DNA from: Alienimonas chondri
GTDB taxonomy: Bacteria > Planctomycetota > Planctomycetia > Planctomycetales > Planctomycetaceae
Reading direction: 5' to 3'
Assembly (NCBI RefSeq): GCF_013036045.1
Contig: NZ_WTPX01000006.1
Location: forward strand, 40,001 to 104,000
DNA: 64,000 nucleotides
Shown here: positions 38,070 through 46,916 of the stretch, one piece after another
Layout of the letters: every line of letters begins with the position of its first letter
Position numbering within the stretch: position 1 is the first letter of the stretch
Made by a program: the position numbers and the translations under genes
Notes under the pieces: model-generated
The model's input: only the letters and a program-made list of their open reading frames with translations
What the model was told of the DNA's origin: nothing
Databases searched by the model: none

Positions 38070-39851
38070 CTACAAGGAACGGTCAAATCGGTCTTGCACT
38101 GCCTTCCGTACCCTGCGGACGGTCAACTCCAGCCGAGTTTCGTCTCCGCCGCAGACTCCGGCCGAAGCCAGAGCCGCCATATACGAACGGTCCTCGAGCA
38201 ACAGCTCGAAGGGATCGACCTCGTCGGAGCGAAACGAACCCAGCTTCCACAGAAAGCGACCGGGCCGCGGGAAATAGTTTCGGCCGCTGGAATCGGCGTC
38301 CGGCGAGGACTCGCTCCCGTATCGTAGATCTACTTCCACGACGGCCTGCACCGCCTCGAAGCGGTCGAATACCCGCTCATACCTGCGATCGGCCGGGATT
38401 GCCTTCTGTAGGAGCGGCCGGCAATGACGAAAGAGCCACTCGCTCATAGGCACGCGGTACTCGTCTGGAGCCTGCGCCTGCTGGAAGTGGCCGGAGGGAT
38501 CGTCGTACCGGATTTCGCGTAGGAGCGGACCGACTGCGCCGAAGCGCGAGGTTGTGACCTTTGGATCAGCAAGCAGCCGGACCAGCGTCCGCACGTTGTC
38601 TTCCGCCGTAGCCGCCAACCCTAGAACGTACAGAGCCTGCACAGCGGGGATGACCTTCATCGCGTCGTTGCCTCGATAGCCCGCTCGATCGACGGCTTTC
38701 TCGCCGAGACGTTCCAGCGAGCGAACGATCAAGTGGTCGGTGGCGACATCGCCCCATCGTGTGACCGGCATCCCGCACGCGAGATAGATCGAGAGGTCCG
38801 AGAGCGTCCCCTCCACCAAAGCCTTGGCGGCTTCGGTCTGGTTCGCCTGTGGCTCCGTCGTCGCATACCGCCGTTCGAGCTTGGCGACCGCCTGCTCCGT
38901 CGCCTCGTGGATCAGGTCGTGTAGGCGAATCCGGTCATCTGTCCGGGCGACGTACCGTTTGGCCGCGGCTTCGGCGGCGCGAACTGTCATCGGATGCTCG
39001 TGTCCGGCCTCCGCGATCGCTTCGACTCGATCGGCGAGTGCCGAAAAAAACTGATCGGCACCCTCGATCGGCACGACGACGCCCGCCCTGTGCCGGATCA
39101 ATCGGGACGCGAACTCCGTCAGTTTGCCGAAGGTTGTCCAGTAGAACGTATAGCGGCGGGCAGGCGATGACTCGATCGCCCGGCAGAGAGCCGTATCCCA
39201 CTCGCCGGACCAGCCGCACACGATCAAGCCGAACTCGTCGAGCACCCGCTCCAGCAGTTGTTCGGTTCGGGCGTCATAGTCGTCCAGTTCTTCGGCGGTG
39301 TTCTTGATGCGGGCGTCGAGGTAGTCGCCGTGTATTTTCACGACCAAGCAGTGCTGATGGACCAGCGGCTCCATGCCCTCGACGGCGTCCGGGGTGGAGA
39401 CGACCGCCGGCTGGATCCCCTCATCCTCGAGCGCTCGCTCGATCAGCCGGTCGAAGTTCGTGGTCAGGATCACGCGGACGAACCCGCCCTTTACCAGTCG
39501 GGCCACGGCCCGGTGGGCGGGCGTCGGCTGCTTCTTGCCTTCCTCGTCTTCTTCGGGGGACGGTTCGAAGTACCCCCGGAGCGTCCGCTGGCGCTCGGCC
39601 GGCGTCTTGGCGAGCGTGTCCAGCAGCTTCGAATAGTCCGGCTCTCCGCCGAAGGTCTCCCGATACCACGCCTCCGGATCGGCTCCCTCGCCGGCGTCCT
39701 CCGCGGCGGCCAGTTTGCGAACGAGGTCCATCGTGACGCCCCAGCCCGTCGGGATCTGGGCGGACTGCGAGACGCCCGATCCCAGCAGCAATGCGTAGAC
39801 GCCGGGGCTCGACTGGACCGCGAAGCTGAGACTGGTGAGCGGGTCGATCAT
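38070..39851 (-). CDS. SIR2-domain protein, probable NAD-depleting defence protein
   Basis: A protein of 593 residues from the ATG at 39851. The N-terminal 270 residues have the SIR2 core as found in defence proteins: YALLLGSGVSQSAQIPTGW for NAD binding, VILTTNFDRLIERALEDE, the likely catalytic His in LVVKIHGDYLD, and GLIVCGWSGEWDTAL. The zinc-ribbon Cys residues of deacetylases are absent, as in NADase SIR2 effectors. The remaining 320 residues are mainly helical with no family I recognise, and may sense infection. No argonaute or HerA partner is adjacent, so it may act alone. It lies between the STAND NTPase and the Pycsar pair. Confidence 0.78.
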   Translation of the reverse strand: MIDPLTSLSFAVQSSPGVYALLLGSGVSQSAQIPTGWGVTMDLVRKLAAAEDAGEGADPEAWYRETFGGEPDYSKLLDTLAKTPAERQRTLRGYFEPSPEEDEEGKKQPTPAHRAVARLVKGGFVRVILTTNFDRLIERALEDEGIQPAVVSTPDAVEGMEPLVHQHCLVVKIHGDYLDARIKNTAEELDDYDARTEQLLERVLDEFGLIVCGWSGEWDTALCRAIESSPARRYTFYWTTFGKLTEFASRLIRHRAGVVVPIEGADQFFSALADRVEAIAEAGHEHPMTVRAAEAAAKRYVARTDDRIRLHDLIHEATEQAVAKLERRYATTEPQANQTEAAKALVEGTLSDLSIYLACGMPVTRWGDVATDHLIVRSLERLGEKAVDRAGYRGNDAMKVIPAVQALYVLGLAATAEDNVRTLVRLLADPKVTTSRFGAVGPLLREIRYDDPSGHFQQAQAPDEYRVPMSEWLFRHCRPLLQKAIPADRRYERVFDRFEAVQAVVEVDLRYGSESSPDADSSGRNYFPRPGRFLWKLGSFRSDEVDPFELLLEDRSYMAALASAGVCGGDETRLELTVRRVRKAVQDRFDRSL

Positions 39852-40465
39852 CGGTCGGCCGTCGATGCAAGAAGGTGCCGGAGGTCGAGTGTACAGGAGG
39901 TGAACGCACGTCACACCGGATCGGATCAACGGAGAACTGTTCTAGCATCCGCAAAGCGAGGTATGGCCGACGCCGAAGCAGAGCGGTCTACGAAACCCCC
40001 TCGCTGCCCAACACGGAACAAACCCGGGCGCGCGGGGCGATGAGACTCCGCCGGGCAAAGATTTTCACCCCTGTGCCTCTGGCGCGAAGTCGAGGACCGA
40101 CTGATCAACTTCTTCGAAATACTGCGAGAGTTTGGCGTGCGGCCGGTACTGGGCGTTAATGACGCCGTCAACATGATATATCTGAACGCCGCCAGTGAGC
40201 CGCCTTCGGTCGGAGGCAATTCGATGTGCGTCGATCAACACTGGCAAACGAAAGCGTGATTTCGCAGACGTCGGCACCGTCACTGGCCAAGCTCCTCCCG
40301 CCCCAGTCTGCACCGCCGCCAGCCAGTTTGTCACGCCTTGGCGCTTCGGCAGCAGTCATTCAGAAATCCGTTTACCTTGCTTGACCTCACGTAGGCACGA
40401 CAGTCGCCAGCGGCGCGGGCGAAGGGGCTGGACCCTACTGAACAGGACCCGGTGAATCTGGCGAC
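39852..40465. other. Gap between SIR2 and Pycsar genes
   Basis: About 600 bases, less GC-rich than the core. It should contain the SIR2 promoter. One 89-residue minus-strand frame (40065-40334) is listed separately with low confidence. Confidence 0.4.
40065..40334 (-). CDS. Hypothetical small protein or gene remnant
   Basis: A minus-strand frame of 89 residues. Its second half (LPVLIDAHRIASDRRRLTGG and YFEEVDQSVLDFAPEAQG) has normal protein composition, with acidic and hydrophobic residues, unlike the usual Arg/Pro shadows. No domain is recognised. The start is unclear. It may be a fragment of a gene lost in island turnover. Confidence 0.25.
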   Translation of the reverse strand: MTNWLAAVQTGAGGAWPVTVPTSAKSRFRLPVLIDAHRIASDRRRLTGGVQIYHVDGVINAQYRPHAKLSQYFEEVDQSVLDFAPEAQG

Positions 40466-41791
40466 CTAGAGAATGTAGACCCCGGCTCTGCCGGCCCGCA
40501 CCACTCTGCCGTCCCGCCTCACCATCACGTCGAGATAGTGAAGCCCCCTGTACACGGTCGGCTCCCAATGTTCGACCTCGTGGGGCGGATTGCCGCGAAC
40601 GGGGACGGCTGTCTCATGATTGCCACGGTTGTCGCCGTCCCGCTCTTGCGCCTCGCGTCCGTGATTCTCGACGCGAAAAACAACCTCCGGCTTGCCGTGG
40701 GGCGTGTACGGTAGCCGAGCCCGAAACTTGATCCACTTGTCTTTAGGCACCGCCCGCCCGCCCGGCGCTAGGGAGTAGAGTTCAGGAGCGTCCTTAGCAT
40801 CGTGGACTGAAGCCTTGACGACAATCGGCGAATCGCCGGGGAATGCGAGAGCGAAGGGGGTGCATCGCAAGTATTCGTCCGCATCGAGCAGCCATTGACA
40901 ATAATTCACCGGCCGCCCGTCGGCCCCCTCATGGTTCGGCGTCACGTACGGCGCCGGCACGTCCTCAGTGCCCCTGCGGATTGTTTTGGATCGGAGCAGC
41001 TCCTCCGGGAAGTCGATGTGCTCCCGCAACGCCTGTCCCAGCATGACGTTATTCCGGCCCGCCGCCTGCTGCAGCTTCGCGGCCACGTCGACATGAAAGG
41101 AGGTCGCCGTCACTTCATGGGTCGGCCCCACGCCGTAGCTCGACCAAAGCACTTTCTCCTCCGGTCCGTAATCCAAGCCGACCCGGACGCCAATGCTCTT
41201 GCGGACCCCGGCCTCCTTCAACTTCTCGGGCACGACGTTCTCCGCGAACCAACGCAGTACGGCGGCGGCGTTGAGAGCGTCGATCACGGCGTTTTCGGTG
41301 CGGCCGCTCTTGCCACCGAAAAAAGCCAGCACGGCGTCGCCCATCAACCGATGAACGTGCCCATCGAACGACTGCACGATCGCGATCGCCGATTGCAGAA
41401 AGGCGCTCTTGATTGCACGCACCTGCCGAAGGTCGTAAAGGAGGCCGAGTCGGGTGGAGCCGGCGATGTCCATGAACAGGCTGACGATCGGGCAGTACTC
41501 CTCCCCCGCTGTTTCTGCGAGGTGGAGAAAATCCGGGTGCGGCCCGATTGAATGCTCCCTCGTCACCTCGCTGCGACCGAACAAATCCCGTAGCCGAGGC
41601 TCGAGGCCGGCGACTGCGGCTGTGCCGGCGGAGTTTGTGATCAGACTCCCTGACTTAGTCGCAGTCCTTCCCGTGTCGGAGAGCTGAACGCTTTCCGGAA
41701 AGCCGGCGTTGAGAACCCCCCCGCTGAGTCGAAGACGATCGCCGAAGTCGCCGCCGAGGGCAGACTTGATTGAAGTGCCGGGAGCGATCAT
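40466..41791 (-). CDS. Pycsar-type class III cyclic nucleotide cyclase (PycC-like)
   Basis: A protein of 441 residues from the ATG at 41791. The cyclase core has both metal-binding Asp residues: Asp108 in IVSLFMDIAGSTRLG and Asp152 in LMGDAVLAFFGG. SIGVRVGLDYGPEEKVLW and VGPTHEVTATSFHVDVAAKL complete the class III fold. From about residue 300 follows a C-terminal domain (FRARLPYTPHGKPEVVFRVE) like the AGS-C sensor-type domain of PycC enzymes. In Pycsar such enzymes make cCMP or cUMP on phage infection. The start overlaps the upstream transmembrane gene by one base (TGATG), so the two are coupled. Nucleotide choice cannot be decided by eye. Confidence 0.82.
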   Translation of the reverse strand: MIAPGTSIKSALGGDFGDRLRLSGGVLNAGFPESVQLSDTGRTATKSGSLITNSAGTAAVAGLEPRLRDLFGRSEVTREHSIGPHPDFLHLAETAGEEYCPIVSLFMDIAGSTRLGLLYDLRQVRAIKSAFLQSAIAIVQSFDGHVHRLMGDAVLAFFGGKSGRTENAVIDALNAAAVLRWFAENVVPEKLKEAGVRKSIGVRVGLDYGPEEKVLWSSYGVGPTHEVTATSFHVDVAAKLQQAAGRNNVMLGQALREHIDFPEELLRSKTIRRGTEDVPAPYVTPNHEGADGRPVNYCQWLLDADEYLRCTPFALAFPGDSPIVVKASVHDAKDAPELYSLAPGGRAVPKDKWIKFRARLPYTPHGKPEVVFRVENHGREAQERDGDNRGNHETAVPVRGNPPHEVEHWEPTVYRGLHYLDVMVRRDGRVVRAGRAGVYIL

Positions 41792-42333
41792 CAGTTGGAG
41801 AGGATAAAAATCGTGGAGGTAATGGTGGAAGCGGCGGCCGCCAGCAGCGCCCAATGAAGTGGTCGGTATTTCCCGTCCGCGATCTCGCTCAGCACGTAGA
41901 CGTGGTTGGCCAAGGCTGAAACTTGGTCAGCCCCGGAGGCCTTGACCAGCGCCGCCCGGTAAGCCGCTGGCGAACCGTGACGGAGAACGTCACGCCAGAA
42001 AATCAGACCGGCCTGAGGCTTCTCTCCCTTCCACCAATCGCGAACTGACGCCGGCAGCGAGCGCAACCTCGGGCAAACGGCGCATGCGCACCCAACGACG
42101 GCAACGGCGACGGAGCCGAGCGAGAACCACCCGAACCATGCAAGGTTTGCCCTCCCGGACATAACTGAGGCTAAGCCGACATCGTCGTGAAGGTAGGACA
42201 GGATCCCGACGCACCAGCCCGCCAGTACGACCGCCTTCGCGTCCGCGAAACGGATGTATTCGTTTAGGTAGCTGTGGACGCCCCAGACGAACGAGAGATC
42301 ATCATCCGCTGGCTCCGAATTCTTATCGTTCAT
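41791..42333 (-). CDS. Pycsar transmembrane effector (PycTM-like)
   Basis: A protein of 180 residues. NEYIRFADAKAVVLAGWCVG is the family opening (helix plus first membrane segment), followed by a second segment WFSLGSVAVAVVGCACAVC, a soluble part with GLIFWRDVLRHGSPAAY and VYVLSEIADGKYRPLHW, and a last membrane segment ALLAAAASTITSTIF. This is the layout of the Pycsar effector family, in which a cyclic pyrimidine nucleotide triggers membrane damage. It is first of the two-gene unit, coupled to the cyclase by TGATG. Confidence 0.8.
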   Translation of the reverse strand: MNDKNSEPADDDLSFVWGVHSYLNEYIRFADAKAVVLAGWCVGILSYLHDDVGLASVMSGRANLAWFGWFSLGSVAVAVVGCACAVCPRLRSLPASVRDWWKGEKPQAGLIFWRDVLRHGSPAAYRAALVKASGADQVSALANHVYVLSEIADGKYRPLHWALLAAAASTITSTIFILSN

Positions 42334-42812
42334 GCTCAGCGCGATAGCTTACGGGTGGGCGAGTTTGCTCGGCTGCGATTGAAGCCGAGATCTGCTCGCG
42401 TGTCCAGTATGTTCTGCGAGAGGGGCCGACGCAGCCCCAGATTGTTTCGGGCGGGTCGAGGTAACACCTGCGGCGCCTAAACCCGCCGCCGATTCGCGTC
42501 ACTGTGAAGTAGTCCGCCCCGCTACATGCCGGGCGCGAGGTCCTTCCCGCACTCGGAGGCATGCATGCCCGAGTCCCCGTCGTCGGTTTGGCTGGCGCTG
42601 CTGAAGAGGTGCATGGGCGCCGCCCTCCTCCTCGCCCGCGTCTGAGGGGCTTGAGGAACGCCACAGCGGCTATCCAAGCGGTCGTTCGTCCGTCAGAGCA
42701 GTCGTTCGTCTGTCAGATGACGGGGAAGCTTCTGAATAGAAGAGCAGAACGCCGCACTGTGAGGCGCCGCCGCGGATTATCCGCCGGCCCCTCTCTCCAG
42801 TCGGAAGACACC
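42334..42812. other. Gap between the Pycsar pair and the accessory cassette
   Basis: About 480 bases. The left end should hold the Pycsar promoter (minus). The right end carries two 17-bp direct repeats and probably the cassette promoter. No gene is supported. Confidence 0.4.
42681..42717. repeat. Two 17-bp direct repeats with 20-bp period
   Basis: GTCGTTCGTCCGTCAGA (42681-42697) and GTCGTTCGTCTGTCAGA (42701-42717) differ at one base and are one to two helical turns apart. They lie upstream of the cassette's first gene. They could be operator or iteron-like sites. Confidence 0.7.
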
Positions 42813-43121
42813 ATGCCCGACCCGTCGCCGATCGCGGCCCCGCTGCTCGCCGCCACCGGCTCCTCCGGCCCGTGGGCGAACGACCTGTTCCCCGCCGTCC
42901 TGCTGCTCGCCCTCGGGGCGGCGTTGGTGGCCCTGGGGGCCTGGATCGTCAAGCCTCCGCCGCCCCGGCACAACGAGCGTCGCCCCCGCGGCGACCGCAA
43001 ACGGAACCGCGGCCCCCGCCGCGACAGCCGTGGCCGGTTTCGCGGTCCGTCGCCGAACGGCCCGGCGACGCAAACTAGCCCCCCGCCGGACCCGATCCGC
43101 CGCCCGCTGCGGCTGCCGTAG
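42813..43121 (+). CDS. Single-span membrane protein with basic tail
   Basis: A protein of 102 residues from the ATG at 42813. One hydrophobic helix (LFPAVLLLALGAALVALGAW) is followed by a very basic, Pro- and Arg-rich tail that should bind nucleic acid or stay in the cytoplasm. It stands at the head of the cassette. No family is recognised. Confidence 0.5.
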   Translation: MPDPSPIAAPLLAATGSSGPWANDLFPAVLLLALGAALVALGAWIVKPPPPRHNERRPRGDRKRNRGPRRDSRGRFRGPSPNGPATQTSPPPDPIRRPLRLP

Positions 43122-43167
43122 TAGGTCCGCCCTTTCCCGCATTCCCCTGAAACGAAAGGAGGTGACG

Positions 43168-43575
43168 ATGAGCCACGTCGTCACCATCGAGACGAAGCTG
43201 AGAAACTCGGCGGCATTGTCCGCCGCCTGCGTGAGGCTCAAGCTCCCCGAGCCGAAGCGGGAGAAGGTAAAGTTCTTCGACGGCGCCGAGCACAGCGGCT
43301 TGGCCGTCCGCCCGCCGGGGTTCGTCTACCCCGTGCTGGTGCAGCCCGACGGTGCCGTCCGCTGCGACACCTACGAGGGCCGTTGGGGCGACGACGCCTT
43401 CCTCGGCCGGCTGAAGCAGGCCTATGCGATTGAAGCCGCCAAGCTGCAGGCCAAAGCCCGTGGGCACCGGATCAGCGAGACCCCGCTACCGGACGGCGGC
43501 GTGAAGCTGACCGTCACCGCCGGGGCCGCCGGCTTCGGCAGCGCCCCGCAGCAACTGTACGGGGGGCTCGCCTAA
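43168..43575 (+). CDS. DUF1257 (Ycf35-like) protein
   Basis: A protein of 135 residues. The Shine-Dalgarno AAAGGAGGTGAC before the ATG at 43168 is nearly perfect and fixes the start. MSHVVTIETKLRNSAALSAA and a middle VRPPGFVYPVLVQPDGAVRC with YEGRWGD fit DUF1257. In cyanobacteria, algae and planctomycetes this family is found next to DUF2997 and Ycf46-like ATPases, as here. The biochemical role is unknown. Its stop overlaps the next start (TAATA). Confidence 0.8.
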   Translation: MSHVVTIETKLRNSAALSAACVRLKLPEPKREKVKFFDGAEHSGLAVRPPGFVYPVLVQPDGAVRCDTYEGRWGDDAFLGRLKQAYAIEAAKLQAKARGHRISETPLPDGGVKLTVTAGAAGFGSAPQQLYGGLA

Positions 43576-43769
43576 TACCCCCCCACATCGAGATCACCGT
43601 CACGCCCGAGGGCGAGACGAGCGTGGAGACGAAGGGCTTCGCCGGACCGAGCTGCAAAGCCGCCAGCAAGCCCTACGAGGACGCCCTCGGGGCCAAAGCC
43701 GCCGAGCGACTGACGCCGGAGTACCACGCGACGCAGACCGTCGCGGACGAGGGGCGGCTGCGGGCCTGA
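43575..43769 (+). CDS. DUF2997 protein with ATA start
   Basis: A 64-residue frame that begins PPHIEITVTPEGETSVETKG, with FAGPSCKAASKPYEDALG, the DUF2997 signature. The gene has no ATG, GTG or TTG start. The only position that fits is ATA at 43575, overlapping the DUF1257 stop as TAATA, where TAATG would be normal. Either it uses a rare AUA start with translational coupling or the start codon has mutated. DUF2997 usually sits beside DUF1257. Confidence 0.7.
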   Translation: MPPHIEITVTPEGETSVETKGFAGPSCKAASKPYEDALGAKAAERLTPEYHATQTVADEGRLRA

Positions 43770-43819
43770 ACCCCGCCGCCGAGTTCTTTCCCAACCTGAA
43801 CCACAGAAAGGAGGTGCGG

Positions 43820-45499
43820 ATGCCGCACTTTCATGCCCCCCGCGGGCGACCGCGGCGGGCGTCGCAGCGACGCGGGCGACGCAATGATCGGCCGAACTTT
43901 GGCCCCCGCCGGTCGTCCCGCAGGTCGGGAACTACGTCCGGCCGCGGTCGTACCAAGTCGCGGTCCCAGAAAAGCCCCGGCGAGTGCGTCGCCTGCGTCG
44001 ATGCGTCGCCAGTCGGCAGCCCCCTCAGCTTGACCGCCCGGCTGACCGAACTGATCGCCGCCGCCTTCCCAGGCGTGCTGGTGACCAGCGACGAGCCCGA
44101 AGAAGTGTTGAGAGACCTCGCCCGCCTGTGCGGCGAGCGGAAGTGGAACTTCGCCACCTGGACCGCCGACGGCGGCGAGGACGGCCCCGCCGACCCGCTC
44201 GCCGCCGTGAAGGCCCTGCCGCAGTCCGGCGACGGCGAGACGCCGGCGGTGTTGGCCATGGTGCACCTGCATCGCTATTTCCAGTCCGCCGAACTGCTGG
44301 CCGCGGTTCGTACCGCGTTGGCTGCCGGCAAGACCCGCAGGACGCACCTCGTGCTGATCCAGCCGACGGGCGACCTGCCCGCGGAACTGCGTAGGGACTT
44401 CGTGACCGTCACGCATCCGCTGCCATCGCGGGATGAACTGGATGTCGTCGCCCACGGCGTCGCTACGGAGCCGGGCGAACTGCCCGACGAACTGCACACG
44501 GTACTGGACGCCGCCGCGGGGCTCACGCGGGGCGAGGCCGAGAACGCATTCGCGTTGAGCCTTGTCCGGCACGGCAAACTGGACCCCGACCCATTGTGGG
44601 AGCTGAAGGCGAAGCAGCTCGCCGCCGGCGGTCCGCTGACCCTCCACCGTAACGGCCCCGGCTTCGGCAGCCTCGGCGGGCTGAACGCCCTCAAGGAGTT
44701 CTGCCGAGCCGCGTTGACGAACCTGCATGCCGTGGCGGAGCCGAAGGGCGCCCTCCTGCTGGGGGCGCCCGGAACTGGAAAATCGGCGTTCGCGAAGGCC
44801 CTCGGTAGCGAAGTCGGCAGGCCCACGCTGTCGCTGGACATCGGCGGGTTGATGGGTTCGCTCGTGGGGCAAAGCGAGGAGAACACCCGGCGGGCGTTGG
44901 CCACGGTCGAGGCAATGGCCCCGTGCGTGCTCTTCATCGACGAGGTCGAAAAGGCGTTGGCCGGGACCTCCGGCGGTCAGCAGGACAGCGGCGTCGGAGC
45001 CCGCTTGCTGGGCACGCTGCTGTCGTGGCTGGCGGACCGCCCGCGGGGCGTGTTCGCCGTCGCCACCAGCAACGACGCCAGCCGGTTGCCGGCGGAACTC
45101 ACCCGCAGCGGCCGGTTCGACGCCACGTTCTTCCTCGACCTGCCCGCGGCCGAGGAGCGGGCGTTGATCTGGGACCGCTACCGGGCCGAGTACGGCATCG
45201 ACACCGGCAACGAGCCCGTGGACGACGAAGGCTGGACGGGAGCCGAGATCGAGTCCTGCTGCCGCCTCAGTGCCTTGCTGAACGTCTCCTTGGCCGAGGC
45301 TGGGAACTACGTCGTGCCGGTCAGCGAGAGCGGCAGAGAGCAACTGGCGAAGCTTCGCCGGTGGGCGTCCGGTCGGTGCCTGGACGCCGAGGACGGCGGG
45401 CCGTACCGGCATCGCGATCGGCAGCAGTCCGACGACCCGCAGCAGCCCCGCCGCAAGACGCAGCGGAGACCGCCGGGCGAGAGCTACTCGCTGAATTAA
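43820..45499 (+). CDS. Ycf46-like AAA ATPase
   Basis: An ATPase of 559 residues. The start at 43820 is set by AAAGGAGGTGCGG just upstream. A basic Arg-rich N-terminal 50 residues precede the Ycf46-type N-domain (LTELIAAAFPGVLVTSDEPE). The AAA core has Walker A LLGAPGTGKSAFAKALG near residue 316, Walker B CVLFIDEVEKAL, sensor 1 FAVATSNDASRLP and the Arg finger region LTRSGRFDATFFLDLP. The C-terminus is a basic tail. It follows DUF1257 and DUF2997, the usual trio, and probably remodels a protein complex. The substrate is unknown. Confidence 0.85.
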   Translation: MPHFHAPRGRPRRASQRRGRRNDRPNFGPRRSSRRSGTTSGRGRTKSRSQKSPGECVACVDASPVGSPLSLTARLTELIAAAFPGVLVTSDEPEEVLRDLARLCGERKWNFATWTADGGEDGPADPLAAVKALPQSGDGETPAVLAMVHLHRYFQSAELLAAVRTALAAGKTRRTHLVLIQPTGDLPAELRRDFVTVTHPLPSRDELDVVAHGVATEPGELPDELHTVLDAAAGLTRGEAENAFALSLVRHGKLDPDPLWELKAKQLAAGGPLTLHRNGPGFGSLGGLNALKEFCRAALTNLHAVAEPKGALLLGAPGTGKSAFAKALGSEVGRPTLSLDIGGLMGSLVGQSEENTRRALATVEAMAPCVLFIDEVEKALAGTSGGQQDSGVGARLLGTLLSWLADRPRGVFAVATSNDASRLPAELTRSGRFDATFFLDLPAAEERALIWDRYRAEYGIDTGNEPVDDEGWTGAEIESCCRLSALLNVSLAEAGNYVVPVSESGREQLAKLRRWASGRCLDAEDGGPYRHRDRQQSDDPQQPRRKTQRRPPGESYSLN

Positions 45500-45528
45500 A
45501 CCCGGCTGCAGTCACGCCAACTTTTATA

Positions 45529-45551
45529 CGCCTCGGCATTTCGCCGGGGCG
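45529..45551 (+). terminator. Hairpin between ATPase and next gene
   Basis: Nine-base stem CGCCTCGGC / GCCGGGGCG (one G-U pair) with a 5-base loop, followed by TTTCTCATTT. It may terminate or attenuate upstream transcription. Confidence 0.6.
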
Positions 45552-45580
45552 TTTCTCATTTCCCACCCACAGGAGCCGCC

Positions 45581-46624
45581 ATGACGCTGCTGATCAGCCC
45601 GCCGCGACGCGGGCGAACCCGACCCGATGACGAAGACCTGCCGGACGCCGAGACCGACCACGGGGCCGCAGAGATCACCGTGCTGGACGAAGAGCGGGAT
45701 CACCGGGAACAGGATCCCGCCGAGCGGCTGCGGGAAGACGCCGCCGCGGTGCGGCTGCACATCAGTTGGCCCGGCCTGCGACGGACGCTGTCGGCGGAGC
45801 AGAAGGAGGACGCCGCCAGCCCCTTCGACGCCGAGTCCGGCTCGTTATCCGCCAGCAAGAAGCTGCTGGACACGAAGCATCCGGCCCTGCGGGCCGCCGC
45901 CAAGGTGCGGCACGCGGCGGTGTCGTACTGGAAGAACGCCAGTCTGCCGTACCCGGAGGCCGGCGTCCGCCTGCTGCCCCGCACCGATCTGCCGGCCTTC
46001 GAGCGGCGGATGGGCGACTTGCAGGCGGAGCTGGCCGACGCTGCCGCGGATGTGGATGCGCACCGCGACGAACTGGTGTCCCGAGCCAGACGGCGACTGG
46101 GCGACCTGTTCGATCCCGTGGACTATCCCCCGTCGCTGGCGCCGTTGTTCGGCCTGAGTTGGGATCTGCCCGCGGTGGAGCCGCCGGACTACCTCCGTCG
46201 CCTCTCCCCCAGGCTGTATCAGCAGGAGTGCGATCGCGTGCGGCAGCGATTCGAACAGGCCGTGGAGTTGGCCGAACAGGCGTTCGCGCAGGAACTGGCC
46301 CAGTTGGTCGAGCATCTCCGCGAACGGCTCACCGGCGGCGAAGGCGGCGGACCGCGGGTGTTCCGCGACAGCGCCGTCGAGAACCTGACCGAGTTCTTCG
46401 CCCGCTTCCGCCGACTGAACGTTGGCGGCAACGAGGAACTGGACGCCGTGGTCGCCGAGGCCGAGGGCCTGATGCGGGGCGTGGATCCCGTTGATCTGCG
46501 GGCGTCGACCGGCGTCGGCTGGCTGCAGGACCGCGTGCGAGACGGCCTGACCGGCGTGGCCGAGGCCCTCGACCCGCTGCTGACCGACGCCCCCCGCCGC
46601 CGCGTGCTGCGGGCGCCCCGATGA
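45581..46624 (+). CDS. Hypothetical cassette protein, coiled-coil rich
   Basis: A protein of 347 residues with AGGAG before the ATG. It is mainly helical: an acidic N-terminus, then LPAFERRMGDLQAELADAAA, and YQQECDRVRQRFEQAVELAE into a long amphipathic stretch. I do not recognise the family with confidence; it resembles DUF3150-like proteins of plasmids in length and helix pattern. Its stop overlaps the next start (ATGA). Confidence 0.6.
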   Translation: MTLLISPPRRGRTRPDDEDLPDAETDHGAAEITVLDEERDHREQDPAERLREDAAAVRLHISWPGLRRTLSAEQKEDAASPFDAESGSLSASKKLLDTKHPALRAAAKVRHAAVSYWKNASLPYPEAGVRLLPRTDLPAFERRMGDLQAELADAAADVDAHRDELVSRARRRLGDLFDPVDYPPSLAPLFGLSWDLPAVEPPDYLRRLSPRLYQQECDRVRQRFEQAVELAEQAFAQELAQLVEHLRERLTGGEGGGPRVFRDSAVENLTEFFARFRRLNVGGNEELDAVVAEAEGLMRGVDPVDLRASTGVGWLQDRVRDGLTGVAEALDPLLTDAPRRRVLRAPR

Positions 46625-46887
46625 GCGTGTTTCGCGCAACACAAGAGCTGTTCGTCACGCCGGACGGCGCCGTCCGCGGGTTGTACGGCCAGCTGATCGA
46701 CGCCGACGCGATCGGGGACAGCGCCGTCGTGCGGGCCAGTCACGTTGAGCCGCACCCGCACGGCGGCTGGACGGCTGATCTGTCGCCAAGCGCAGGGCCG
46801 GTCCTCGGACCGTTCCCGCTGCGGAGCGACGCGTTGACCGCGGAGGCCAACTGGCTGACCCGCAACCTGCTGACCCCGCCGGGCTGA
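46621..46887 (+). CDS. Hypothetical cassette protein (88 residues)
   Basis: Small soluble protein starting MSVFRATQELFVTPDGAVRG, translationally coupled to the helical protein upstream by an ATGA overlap. No motif is recognised. A strong hairpin follows 30 bases after the stop. Confidence 0.55.
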   Translation: MSVFRATQELFVTPDGAVRGLYGQLIDADAIGDSAVVRASHVEPHPHGGWTADLSPSAGPVLGPFPLRSDALTAEANWLTRNLLTPPG

Positions 46888-46916
46888 ACGTCCAGCCCTT
46901 TCACCTTCACCCCCCG

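Noticed and set aside
40466..42333. CBASS rather than Pycsar
   Set aside because: The cyclase is class III with two Asp metal sites, not a CD-NTase, and the effector matches the Pycsar membrane type.
43673..45412. Long minus-strand open frame opposite the Ycf46-like ATPase
   Set aside because: Gln/Gly/Arg filler without motifs, while the plus strand carries Walker A and B.
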